A DNA stretch of 40,741 nt from Elusimicrobiota bacterium. GTDB lineage: Bacteria > Ratteibacteria > UBA8468 > B48-G9 > JAFGKM01. Location of the stretch: contig JAAYXZ010000019.1 in the NCBI GenBank assembly GCA_012515635.1, forward strand, positions 1-40,741. The letters are read 5' to 3'. The position numbers and the translations under genes were made by a program. A model generated the notes under the pieces. It worked only from the letters and a program-made list of their open reading frames with translations, did not search any database and had not been told where the DNA came from. Of this stretch, positions 15,366-22,937 are shown in pieces (position 1 is the first letter of the stretch; each line of letters begins with the position of its first letter).

Positions 15366-16553
15366 TTATTTGTCGTTAAAGAGCCGTTTGATGGACCTTG
15401 TTGCCTGCCTTATTCTATGTTCGTTTTCAACCAGGGCTATTCTAATAAACCCCTCTCCGTATTTACCAAAACCAGCGCCGGGAGAGACGGCGACATCGGA
15501 TTGCTCCAGGAGATGCATTGCAAATTTTACCGACCCCATCTCTTTAAATTTATCGGGTATCTCAGCCCATACATACATAGTGGCTTTGGGTTTTTCCACA
15601 TTCCAGCCGATTTTGCAGAGGTTATTAACAAGGACATCCCGCCTTTTTCTGTAGATATCGGCAATCTCATCAATGTATCTCTGTTCAAGTTTCAGCGCAG
15701 TAATCGCTGCTACCTGCACAGGAGTGAAAATACCGTAGTCATAATAACTTTTAAGTTTTGCCAGTGCGTTGATGATATGTTTGTTTCCTACGGCAACGCC
15801 TACGCGCCAGCCGGCCATATTATATGTTTTGGAGAGAGAATAAAACTCTATGCCGACCTCTTTTGCTCCTTTTACCTGAAGGAAACTGGGCGCTTTATAG
15901 CCGTCAAAGCATAACTCTGAATAGGCGATATCATGTATAACAAAGATATTATGTTTTTTGGCAAACCGCACTACTTCTTCAAAAAACTCAATATTGACTA
16001 CCTGAGTTGTAGGGTTGTTAGGATAACTGAGAATCATTGCTTTTGGTTTTTTCGGACCTTTAACTAAAGAGTCCGAAAGTAACGGGATAAAACCATTTTT
16101 TTTAGTTAACGGCATATCCTTTATTTTTGCTCCGGCAATGAAGGTGCTGTAAAGATGACTGGGGTATGTAGGGTTGGGAACAAGGATTACATCGCCTCTG
16201 TCAAATGTGGCAAGAGCGAGGTGACTTATCCCTTCTTTTGAGCCGATACAGATAATAGATTCCTCTTCCGGGTCAAGTTTTACGCCAAAGCGTTTGTCAT
16301 ACCAGTGACAGATTTCGCGTCTTAAATGAGGGATTCCCTTGGATGCGCTGTATCTGTGTGTTTTACCGTCGCTGGCGACCTCTATGAGTTTATCAATAAC
16401 CGGTTTAGGCGTGGGCTTGTCAGGATTCCCCATACCTAAATCAATAATATCTTTTCCTTCTCTCCGTAATTTAAGTTTTCTGGTGTTTATGTCGTGAAAA
16501 ATATATACGGGAAGGTTGCGTATCCTTTTGGATTCAATATTTAGCAGTTCCAT
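15366..16553 (-). CDS. alaC: AlaC-type alanine aminotransferase (PLP class I/II)
   Basis: Pyridoxal-phosphate transaminase, most like AlaC, which interconverts pyruvate/alanine with glutamate/2-oxoglutarate. The 395-aa protein starts with the RIRNLPVYIF segment typical of AlaC. It has DLGMGNPDKPTP, SYPNNPT with N180, D208 and the Schiff-base lysine K242 in SLSKTYNMAGWRVG (R250 nearby). Length is normal. The promoter's -10 box lies only eight bases before the ATG, so the transcript may be nearly leaderless. The gene is divergent from the KamA-family gene. Confidence 0.85.
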   Translation of the reverse strand: MELLNIESKRIRNLPVYIFHDINTRKLKLRREGKDIIDLGMGNPDKPTPKPVIDKLIEVASDGKTHRYSASKGIPHLRREICHWYDKRFGVKLDPEEESIICIGSKEGISHLALATFDRGDVILVPNPTYPSHLYSTFIAGAKIKDMPLTKKNGFIPLLSDSLVKGPKKPKAMILSYPNNPTTQVVNIEFFEEVVRFAKKHNIFVIHDIAYSELCFDGYKAPSFLQVKGAKEVGIEFYSLSKTYNMAGWRVGVAVGNKHIINALAKLKSYYDYGIFTPVQVAAITALKLEQRYIDEIADIYRKRRDVLVNNLCKIGWNVEKPKATMYVWAEIPDKFKEMGSVKFAMHLLEQSDVAVSPGAGFGKYGEGFIRIALVENEHRIRQATRSIKRLFNDK

Positions 16554-16561
16554 AACCTTGT

Positions 16562-16590
16562 ATTATATACCAGTCATCTCTCTGAAGCAA
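16562..16590 (-). promoter_or_regulatory. Predicted alaC promoter, leaderless type
   Basis: On the minus strand, TTGCTT (16585-16590) and a perfect TATAAT (16562-16567) are 17 bp apart. The start point, about seven bases on, would fall at 16553-16556, at or within three bases of the alaC ATG. Confidence 0.6.
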
Positions 16591-16713
16591 ATTTTATTTT
16601 GTATTAAAAGGCGGATAAAACAGAGAGAAATATGGAGAAAAACCGAGTGGGTTAAGCGGTAAAAGATTGTCATAAATCTTTCGTAAAAGGAGAAGGGAAG
16701 GTATAACCGTAAT

Positions 16714-18528
16714 ATGCATATGAAAAAGATGAGGGCTTTTTCAAAAGAGCAGTTGATAAGCGAGATGTGGCGTAATGTTCCCGATATAAAGGATTTGCTT
16801 GTCTCCTCTGATACGTTAAAGGAGGCGAGAACCGCATTGTTTGACCATATCCATTTTCTTGAAAAATCTTTGTTCAAAGCGCAGTGTAAGCCGTTTAATA
16901 ATATATATCCTGTGGAGAAGAAGAATGTAAAGGAATGTATGCGGGTATTGAAAAATATCATAAGAAAAGAGAATGAGCATCTCACAGGGTTTTCTGCGAT
17001 GGAGTGTTTATGGAATCTTGCAAAAAAACCTGATAAGGCAAAGGAAGATGTCAAAAAAGGGTTTGTGGCGGAGATGTTTTTTCTGCTGAAAGGCATATGC
17101 GGAAAGTCAGAGATGTTTATTAATTCTTATAAGGGGATAGAGACAGGAGATAGCAGGCGTATTGCGCTGGAGCGCTCCAAAATACTTGATGAGTACTCTG
17201 CCATAATAGATAACGGGATAGTCAGATATACTATAGGATTGGAAGAGAAGGTGATGCATAAAAGAGAGAAATTTAAAAGAGAGTTGTTATCATTTTTTGG
17301 TATTGATGAGAAAAAATGGAAGAACTATAAATGGCATCTTGCGCATATTATACAGGATGTAAAGATACTTGAACAGTTGATAAGATTGGAAGAGGACGAG
17401 AAGGAAGGGTTGGAGTATGCTCAAAAAAATAATATCGCTTTTCAGATAACGCCATATTATCTCTCGCTCTTTAATCCGGCAGGGAGAACAGAGGAAGACA
17501 GGGCTATTCGCGCGCAGGTGTTGCCTTCTTTGAGATATTGTAAGTCAATAGTGAGCAACAGAAAGAAGGGGCAGGATATGGATTTTATGGGGGAGAAGGC
17601 GACCAGTGTTATGGATTGTATCACCCGCAGATATCCGCAGATAGTTATTATAAAACCGTTTGACTCCTGCCCGCAGATATGTGTGTACTGCCAGAGGAAC
17701 TGGGAGATAAAAGCGTTGGATGATGCTAAGATTACCCGTAGGAAAACACAAAAAGCGCTTGAATGGATAAAAAACAATAAGCATATTAAAGAGGTCCTTG
17801 TTACGGGAGGGGACCCTCTTGTCTTGGATAACAACCATCTTCTTTGGCTTATTGGATATATATCCGAGATTCCCCATATAGAGAGGATAAGAATAGGGAC
17901 ACGGGCAATTGTTACGCTTCCTTGCAGGATAGATAGCGGATTTATAAGGATGTTGAAAAAATATCATTCTTGGGGAAAGAGAGAGGTTTGTGTTGTAACG
18001 CATATTGAACATTCTTCAGAGGTTACTCCGGATGTATTGAGAGCGGTCAGAAAAATAAAAAATGCTGGTATGAATGTCTATAATCAGCAGGTATTCACAT
18101 ACTATAATAGCCGGCGGTTTGAGACAGCGGCATTAAGGCGCGCCTTGAAAATAGCAGGTATTGACCCTTACTATAATTTTAATACCAAAGGCAAAGAGGA
18201 GACAGCGGATTTTAGGGTTCCTATGGCCAGAATTGAGCAGGAAAGGCAAGAAGAGGCGCGTCTTCTTCCGGGTATGGTGCGGATGGATGAGCCAATATTT
18301 AATGTGCCGAAGATAGGAAAATCATACCTGCGAGCGTGGCAGGACCACGAGGTAATTATGGTTCTGTCTGACGGAAGAAGAGTTTATAGGTTTTATCCTT
18401 GGGAATCACAGTTGTTGGTTAGACAACCGTATTTATATACGGATGTCTCTATCTACGATTATCTTGCGCGGCTTGATGAAGAGAAAGAAGATACGGAAGA
18501 ATATAAGTCCATCTGGTATTATTTCTGA
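16714..18528 (+). CDS. KamA-family radical SAM/PLP protein with long N-terminal extension
   Basis: The catalytic half resembles lysine 2,3-aminomutase. The radical-SAM cysteines are C319, C323 and C326 in DSCPQICVYCQRNWE. There follow VLVTGGDPLVL, RIGTRAIVTLPCRI and a C-terminal FNVPKIGKSY segment whose Lys may bind PLP. At 604 aa it is about 190 residues longer than typical KamA, because some 300 residues precede the cluster motif instead of about 120. This extension is charged and helical, with no motif I know. Substrate is unknown: lysine, glutamate or another amine are possible. The ribosome site is AGGGAAGG, rather far upstream. It lies just ahead of the hydrogenase promoters but has its own stop and gap. 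Confidence 0.8.
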   Translation: MHMKKMRAFSKEQLISEMWRNVPDIKDLLVSSDTLKEARTALFDHIHFLEKSLFKAQCKPFNNIYPVEKKNVKECMRVLKNIIRKENEHLTGFSAMECLWNLAKKPDKAKEDVKKGFVAEMFFLLKGICGKSEMFINSYKGIETGDSRRIALERSKILDEYSAIIDNGIVRYTIGLEEKVMHKREKFKRELLSFFGIDEKKWKNYKWHLAHIIQDVKILEQLIRLEEDEKEGLEYAQKNNIAFQITPYYLSLFNPAGRTEEDRAIRAQVLPSLRYCKSIVSNRKKGQDMDFMGEKATSVMDCITRRYPQIVIIKPFDSCPQICVYCQRNWEIKALDDAKITRRKTQKALEWIKNNKHIKEVLVTGGDPLVLDNNHLLWLIGYISEIPHIERIRIGTRAIVTLPCRIDSGFIRMLKKYHSWGKREVCVVTHIEHSSEVTPDVLRAVRKIKNAGMNVYNQQVFTYYNSRRFETAALRRALKIAGIDPYYNFNTKGKEETADFRVPMARIEQERQEEARLLPGMVRMDEPIFNVPKIGKSYLRAWQDHEVIMVLSDGRRVYRFYPWESQLLVRQPYLYTDVSIYDYLARLDEEKEDTEEYKSIWYYF

Positions 18529-18602
18529 TAACTACAAGAGTCGCTATCTGCATACCATATACAGTAATATATTATGAACGGCAATAGTTTTTTTAATAGG
18601 TT

Positions 18603-18631
18603 TTGACACAGATGTTTTTATTTGGTATGAT
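18603..18631 (+). promoter_or_regulatory. Hydrogenase operon promoter P1 (sigma70-type)
   Basis: A perfect TTGACA (18603-18608) and TATGAT (18626-18631, five of six) are separated by 17 bp. The start would be near 18638, about 83 bases before the first gene. Confidence 0.7.
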
Positions 18632-18650
18632 TAATCCAATTCAAAAAAAA

Positions 18651-18679
18651 TTGACAAACATCAAAAACAGTTTTATTCT
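18651..18679 (+). promoter_or_regulatory. Hydrogenase operon promoter P2 (sigma70-type)
   Basis: A second perfect TTGACA (18651-18656) and TATTCT (18674-18679, four of six) are again 17 bp apart. It lies 48 bp downstream of P1 with the same spacing and orientation. The start would be near 18686. Confidence 0.55.
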
Positions 18680-18701
18680 GTTACAAATTTTTTTAAAGGA
18701 C

Positions 18702-18721
18702 TTTGTGAACAAAATCACAAA
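18702..18721. promoter_or_regulatory. CRP/FNR-type palindrome overlapping the first hydrogenase start codon
   Basis: TTTGTGA (18702-18708) and TCACAAA (18715-18721) are perfect 7-base inverted arms with a six-base spacer. This is the GTGA-N6-TCAC layout bound by CRP/FNR-superfamily dimers. The last base is the A of the ATG at 18721. The site is downstream of both promoters, a position that would favour repression. Confidence 0.6.
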
Positions 18722-19740
18722 TGGATATACTATACATAACAAAACAGGATTGGGACAATTTTATTCAAGGGAAGGCGGAGAGTGTTGATATCTTCGCTCC
18801 TTTTGAACAGGACGGTAGATTGCTTTACGGGAAGGTCTCGCCTGAGAATAAACAAGAGATTGTCTATAACAGAGTACGGACTGTGGAGCCGCTTAAGATG
18901 TTTTTTGTTCCGCTTAAGGAGAGAGTTGTGCCTGATGCGCAGGAGATTCCGGAGAGAGTTATTATGGGGGTGACTAACTGCGATATGAGCGGGCTTAAGA
19001 TTCTTGATAAGGTGTTCCGTGACGGTGAATATAAAGCCCCTAACTATGCGGAGCGCAGAGCAAAGACGCTCATTATAAGCGCAGATTGTCTTTCGCCCTA
19101 TCCTTCCTGTTTTTGTGAAATTGTGGGGACGCATCCATACTCCGAAGAGGGGTTTGATTTGAATATATCTCTGCTTGGGGATGGTGTTCTTGTAGATGTA
19201 GGGTCTGAAAAGGGGCGTTCTTTCATAGGGGGCGACCAGAAATTTTTTCAGGCAAGCAAGGAACAGATAGACCAGAGAGAGAACAACAGGCAAAAGACAT
19301 CTGAAAAGATAAGAGAGGCGAACAGGGAGTTTGACCTTACGGATATTAGGAAGAGGATGAGAGGGGCGTACCATACAGAGATTTGGAGAATGCCTAAGGA
19401 TATAGAAAATTGTGTGCAATGCGGGAGTTGCACAAATACTTGTCCAACATGTGTCTGTTTTTTACTTGAAGACACAGGGGAGCAGGGGCAGACGACGAAA
19501 GGCAAGGTTTGGGATAGTTGTCTTTTTCCCGGGTATGCGCGTATGGCTGCGGGGGCTTCCCCAAGACCTACGCTTTATGACAGATATGCAAACCGATTGC
19601 TCTGTAAATACTGGTATATGGTGGAACATTTCGGATTGTTTGGTTGCACAGGATGCGGAAGATGTATTGCCGGGTGTGCCGGTAAGATTGACAAGAGAAA
19701 AGTTCTTACAGAGGTGTTAAGAGAGAGGCAGCAGATATAA
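18721..19740 (+). CDS. Sulfhydrogenase beta-type [4Fe-4S] electron-transfer subunit (HydB-like)
   Basis: The 339-aa protein resembles the Fe-S beta subunit of archaeal sulfhydrogenases and related bacterial proteins, which pass electrons between a flavoprotein and the hydrogenase. Two C-terminal [4Fe-4S] sites are visible: C231, C234, C237, C241 (CVQCGSCTNTC) and C309, C312, C315, C319 (CTGCGRCIAGC). Between them is the WDSCLFPGYARMAAG segment of this family. The N-terminal part has further cysteines (NCDMSG, ADCLSPYPSCFC). The start overlaps a CRP-type palindrome and has no strong ribosome site. The next gene, after four bases, encodes its usual flavoprotein partner. Confidence 0.82.
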   Translation: MDILYITKQDWDNFIQGKAESVDIFAPFEQDGRLLYGKVSPENKQEIVYNRVRTVEPLKMFFVPLKERVVPDAQEIPERVIMGVTNCDMSGLKILDKVFRDGEYKAPNYAERRAKTLIISADCLSPYPSCFCEIVGTHPYSEEGFDLNISLLGDGVLVDVGSEKGRSFIGGDQKFFQASKEQIDQRENNRQKTSEKIREANREFDLTDIRKRMRGAYHTEIWRMPKDIENCVQCGSCTNTCPTCVCFLLEDTGEQGQTTKGKVWDSCLFPGYARMAAGASPRPTLYDRYANRLLCKYWYMVEHFGLFGCTGCGRCIAGCAGKIDKRKVLTEVLRERQQI

Positions 19741-19744
19741 TAAA

Positions 19745-20575
19745 ATGGATAAAAATATATATAAACCGATAAGATGTGAGGTAAAGGAAGTTATTACGGA
19801 ATCGCCGACAATAAAAACTGTTGTTCTTAAACCGGAAGAAGAGTTTTCTTTTCTTGCGGGACAGTTTGCGTTACTGACGGTGCATGGGGTGGGAGAGGCG
19901 CCGTTTACCCCGTCATCTTCGCCTTATGACAAGGAAAAACTTGAATTTACCGTGATGAAGACGGGGAGAGTGACAGATGCAATACATAACCTTAAACCGG
20001 GGGATATCGTGGGTGTCCGCGGACCGTATGGCAAACCATATCCTCTGGACCTTTATAAGGGGAAAGAGGTTCTTCTCGTAGGTGGCGGAGTGGGGCTTGC
20101 TCCTATCAGGGCTTTGTTTTTGGCTTTGATGGAGACGGCGGATAAGTATAAAAGGGTTGTCTTTTGCTGTGGAGCGAAGACCCCTCAGGATTACATATAT
20201 AAAGACCAGATTTTTGATAAGTGGCAGAATCTTTGCGAGCAAAACCCGTTATGTTTCAGGATAACCGTGGATAAGAAGGATGAACAATGGAGATATGACG
20301 AGGGGGTAGTGACAAAAGCGTTAGATGGTCTTGATGTTGATATAAGCAACTCTGTTGCGGTAGTTTGCGGGCCGCCAATAATGATGAAGTTCACAACACT
20401 AAAACTTTTGGAGTTGGGTTATAAAGACCATCAGATATACCTTTCAATGGAAAGGAAGATGTATTGCGCTGTAGGGCAATGCAGGCATTGCCTTATAGGC
20501 GATTTGTATGTTTGCAAGGATGGTCCTGTCTTTACCTATGATGTGATTAAAGGTAAGCCGAATATATGGGTATAA
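19745..20575 (+). CDS. Sulfhydrogenase gamma-type FAD/NAD(P)-binding subunit (HydG/PyrK-like)
   Basis: Ferredoxin-NADP reductase-fold protein (276 aa). The FAD domain is residues 1 to about 105, with the KTGRVTDAIHNLKPGD segment. The NAD(P) domain has LVGGGVGLAPIRAL (GGGVG from 113) and VVCGPPIMM. The C-terminal [2Fe-2S] site is C241, C246, C249 and C257. This is the architecture of HydG and PyrK. Together with the preceding gene it forms a diaphorase module, so the complex may exchange electrons with NAD(P)H. A 89-bp gap separates it from the next gene, the largest within the cluster. Confidence 0.87.
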   Translation: MDKNIYKPIRCEVKEVITESPTIKTVVLKPEEEFSFLAGQFALLTVHGVGEAPFTPSSSPYDKEKLEFTVMKTGRVTDAIHNLKPGDIVGVRGPYGKPYPLDLYKGKEVLLVGGGVGLAPIRALFLALMETADKYKRVVFCCGAKTPQDYIYKDQIFDKWQNLCEQNPLCFRITVDKKDEQWRYDEGVVTKALDGLDVDISNSVAVVCGPPIMMKFTTLKLLELGYKDHQIYLSMERKMYCAVGQCRHCLIGDLYVCKDGPVFTYDVIKGKPNIWV

Positions 20576-20664
20576 AAAAAGATAGGAAGATGTTGCGGGA
20601 AAATTACAGGTTAAAGGAGTTTTCCTAATAGCGTTATCTATAAAAATTGCGATGAGTTAACACT

Positions 20665-21156
20665 ATGAAAAAACTATTTATTGATTATGATAAGTTTTTG
20701 AGTATTCCCGATGAGGAACTTCAGTGCAGTTATAAGATGCACCCGACAAACAACGGAATACTTACTTTAAGAGAAGAGATTGCTTTTCTCTTTGCCTGTA
20801 GAAGGTGCGAGGATTATCCCTGCGTGAATAGTTGCCCTACAGGCGCGCTTAAGAAAGAAGAAGGTCTTATTAAACGTTCTAATGTTGTCTGCATCTCTTG
20901 CAAGACCTGCTCCCTTGCCTGTCCTTTCGGAACCATACTGCAGGAGTTGTTGCCGTATCTTGTGAGCAGATGCGATATCTGTATAGGGCGGTTAAGGGAA
21001 GGGGAAGAACCTCTTTGCGTCCGCACATGTAAAAACGGGGCAGTAAAGTATCTGGATGAAGATGAGATTAAGGATAAAACAAATATCTATACTATTGGGG
21101 ATCGTATAGTGGTCAGGGTCTTTAACTGGCTAAAAGAATACGGGATAAAAAAATGA
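20665..21156 (+). CDS. HycB/CooF-like polyferredoxin subunit
   Basis: The 163-aa Fe-S protein has cysteine clusters CRRCEDYPCVNSCPTG, CISCKTCSLACPFG and CDIC...CVRTCKNG, the pattern of HycB, HyfA and CooF, which carry electrons to group 4 hydrogenases. The N-terminal cysteine quartet usual in these proteins is reduced to a single C21, so it probably holds one cluster fewer. It would link the diaphorase pair to the hydrogenase core. It overlaps the next gene by four bases (ATGA). Confidence 0.85.
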   Translation: MKKLFIDYDKFLSIPDEELQCSYKMHPTNNGILTLREEIAFLFACRRCEDYPCVNSCPTGALKKEEGLIKRSNVVCISCKTCSLACPFGTILQELLPYLVSRCDICIGRLREGEEPLCVRTCKNGAVKYLDEDEIKDKTNIYTIGDRIVVRVFNWLKEYGIKK

Positions 21157-22082
21157 AAATTTTTTATATACTCTTGTATTTTGTTGCGGCGCTTCTGTCG
21201 TTCAGCATTTATGGAATGCTTGCGATGTGGGTGGACAGAAAAGTTACCGCGCGAATACATTTTAGGGTGGGGCCTCCATGGTATCAGAACTTTGTGGATT
21301 TCATAAAACTTACAGGTAAAGAGGTCCTGATACCTGAGAAGGCGAATGTGCTTATGTTTGTTTCGGCTCCTGTGTTGGGGGTGATTGCTGCAGCGGTAGC
21401 GGGGACAACAATACTTCTGGTTTTGCAAAACAATATCAGTTTTGCCGCAGATGCAATACTTGTTATTTATCTTCTGACGATTCCTTCATTGGCTGTTATA
21501 CTTGGCGGCAGCGCTTCAGGTAATGTTTTGGCGTCGGTAGGCATTAGCAGGGAGATGAAACTGTTGCTTGGCTACGAACTGCCGTTTGTATGCGCTCTGA
21601 TTATTGCGGCAGTGAAAAGCGGTTCAACGACATCTTTGGGAGAGATTATACAATTCCAGCAGCAAAACGGGAAACTCATCGGCTCTCTTTCAGGTGTTAT
21701 TGGGTTTGGTCTTGGCGTTTTGGCATTGCAGGGCAAAATCGGTTTTGTGCCGTTTGACCTTGCTGAAGCGGAAGGGGAGTTGGCAGGCGGCTCATTTATT
21801 GAGTATTCGGGCATACTGCTTGGCTTGTATAAACTTACTAAGGCAATTTTGCTTGTTGTGGGGCCGTTGTTTCTTATCTCTTTGTATATGGGCGGGATAA
21901 ACTTTTCTTCTGTAGCGGGGGTTATTGCGGGATTATTGAAATATTTTGTTATACTGGTGATTTTTATTCTTATAAAAAACACCAATCCCCGCCTTAGGAT
22001 AGACCAGGCGTTGAAATTGTTTTGGGGATGGCTTACTTTGTTCGGCATAATAGGGATATTGTTGGCTTTAGCAGGATGGTGA
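21153..22082 (+). CDS. Group 4 hydrogenase membrane anchor subunit (NuoH/HycD/MbhM-like)
   Basis: The 309-aa protein is very hydrophobic, with about eight membrane segments. It has the NuoH-family signature RVGPPWYQNFVDFIKLTGKE in the first loop and FVPFDLAEAEGELAGG in a later one; these charged loops face the peripheral arm in complex I. It anchors the hydrogenase module and forms the start of the proton path between the active site and the antiporters. It is translationally coupled to the ferredoxin gene before it. Confidence 0.92.
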   Translation: MKIFYILLYFVAALLSFSIYGMLAMWVDRKVTARIHFRVGPPWYQNFVDFIKLTGKEVLIPEKANVLMFVSAPVLGVIAAAVAGTTILLVLQNNISFAADAILVIYLLTIPSLAVILGGSASGNVLASVGISREMKLLLGYELPFVCALIIAAVKSGSTTSLGEIIQFQQQNGKLIGSLSGVIGFGLGVLALQGKIGFVPFDLAEAEGELAGGSFIEYSGILLGLYKLTKAILLVVGPLFLISLYMGGINFSSVAGVIAGLLKYFVILVIFILIKNTNPRLRIDQALKLFWGWLTLFGIIGILLALAGW

Positions 22083-22086
22083 AAAA

Positions 22087-22503
22087 ATGAACTTGAAAAC
22101 GAAAGCGTTAAAAAAATCATTGTGGGTGTACCATATGTCGGGAGGGTCTTGCAATAATTGCGATATAGAGATACTGGATTGCCTGACGCCTAAATTTGAC
22201 CTTGAACGGTTTGGCATAGTGCTTGTAGGAAGCCCGAGGCATGCGGATGTGTTGCTATGCACGGGTATAGTTAATAAAAAATGTGTAGAGAGGGTGAAAG
22301 AGGTTTATGAGCAGACAGCCAAGCCCTGTGTGGTGGTGGCAATCGGCGCTTGCGCTTGTTCGGGGGGTATGTTCAGGGATAGTTATGAGATGGGCGGACC
22401 GTTGAATAAAATTATACCGGTGGATATCTATATTCCAGGGTGTCCGCCTAAACCGGAGGCAATGATTGCAGGGATAGTTAAAGTTCTGGAGAAACTGAAA
22501 TGA
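22087..22503 (+). CDS. Group 4 [NiFe] hydrogenase small subunit (NuoB/EchC/MbhJ-like)
   Basis: The 138-aa subunit holds the proximal [4Fe-4S] cluster. Likely ligands are C22 and C25 (SCNNCD), C89 (GACACSGG) and C119 (PGCPPKPEA). The C-x2-C layout is that of hydrogenases rather than of true complex I NuoB, where two cysteines are adjacent. It receives electrons from the I-like subunit and passes them to the NiFe site. The stop overlaps the next start. Confidence 0.93.
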   Translation: MNLKTKALKKSLWVYHMSGGSCNNCDIEILDCLTPKFDLERFGIVLVGSPRHADVLLCTGIVNKKCVERVKEVYEQTAKPCVVVAIGACACSGGMFRDSYEMGGPLNKIIPVDIYIPGCPPKPEAMIAGIVKVLEKLK

Positions 22504-22937
22504 AAGATATCATAGGAAGGATTCAGAGTAAACTGGGAGATAGAGGAAAAGATATAAAAGAACAGACCAACAATCGGGTGTATGTCTCTGTGGATAGAAA
22601 AAATATAAAAGAATGCGCAAAGATATTGTTTGAAGATATGGATGCCAGATATATTGTGGCTTCAGGTATGGAGAACTTTGATAGTTTTGAGATTCTGTAC
22701 CATTTCGGGTTTGACAAGGAAAGCGCTATTGTTTCGCTCAGAGTGTATCTTGACAAGGATAATCCTGAGATAGATACATTGACGGATATTATTCCGGGTA
22801 TCTCCTATATTGAGCGCGAGATGTGGGAATTGTTGGGGATAAACTTTAAAGGGCATCCGAATATGAAACATTTTCTGTTAGGAGATGACTGGGAAAAGGG
22901 GAATTATCCGTTAAGGAAGGATAAATATGAAAAATAA
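22500..22937 (+). CDS. Group 4 hydrogenase NuoC-like subunit (EchD/MbhK)
   Basis: The 145-aa protein ends with the NuoC-family motif block: IPGISYIEREMWELLGINFKGHPNMKHFLL, then DDWEKGNYPLRKD. It packs against the large subunit and carries no cofactor. In E. coli HycE this domain is fused to the large subunit, but here it is separate, as in Ech and Mbh. It overlaps both neighbours by a few bases, which suggests coupled translation. Confidence 0.9.
   Translation: MKDIIGRIQSKLGDRGKDIKEQTNNRVYVSVDRKNIKECAKILFEDMDARYIVASGMENFDSFEILYHFGFDKESAIVSLRVYLDKDNPEIDTLTDIIPGISYIEREMWELLGINFKGHPNMKHFLLGDDWEKGNYPLRKDKYEK

Noticed and set aside
16563..17096. 177-aa minus-strand ORF opposite the KamA-family gene
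   Set aside because: It lies antisense to the N-terminal part of a convincing gene, has no clear ribosome site, and looks like a mirror of biased codons.
18603..18788. 61-aa plus-strand ORF before the hydrogenase operon
   Set aside because: It runs through both predicted promoters and the palindrome into the HydB-like gene in another frame. It has no ribosome site.
20598..20625. 6-bp hairpin (GGAAAA / TTTTCC) in the 89-bp gap between the HydG-like and ferredoxin genes
   Set aside because: The stem is short and AT-rich with a 16-base loop and no T-run, so neither a terminator nor an attenuator is supported.
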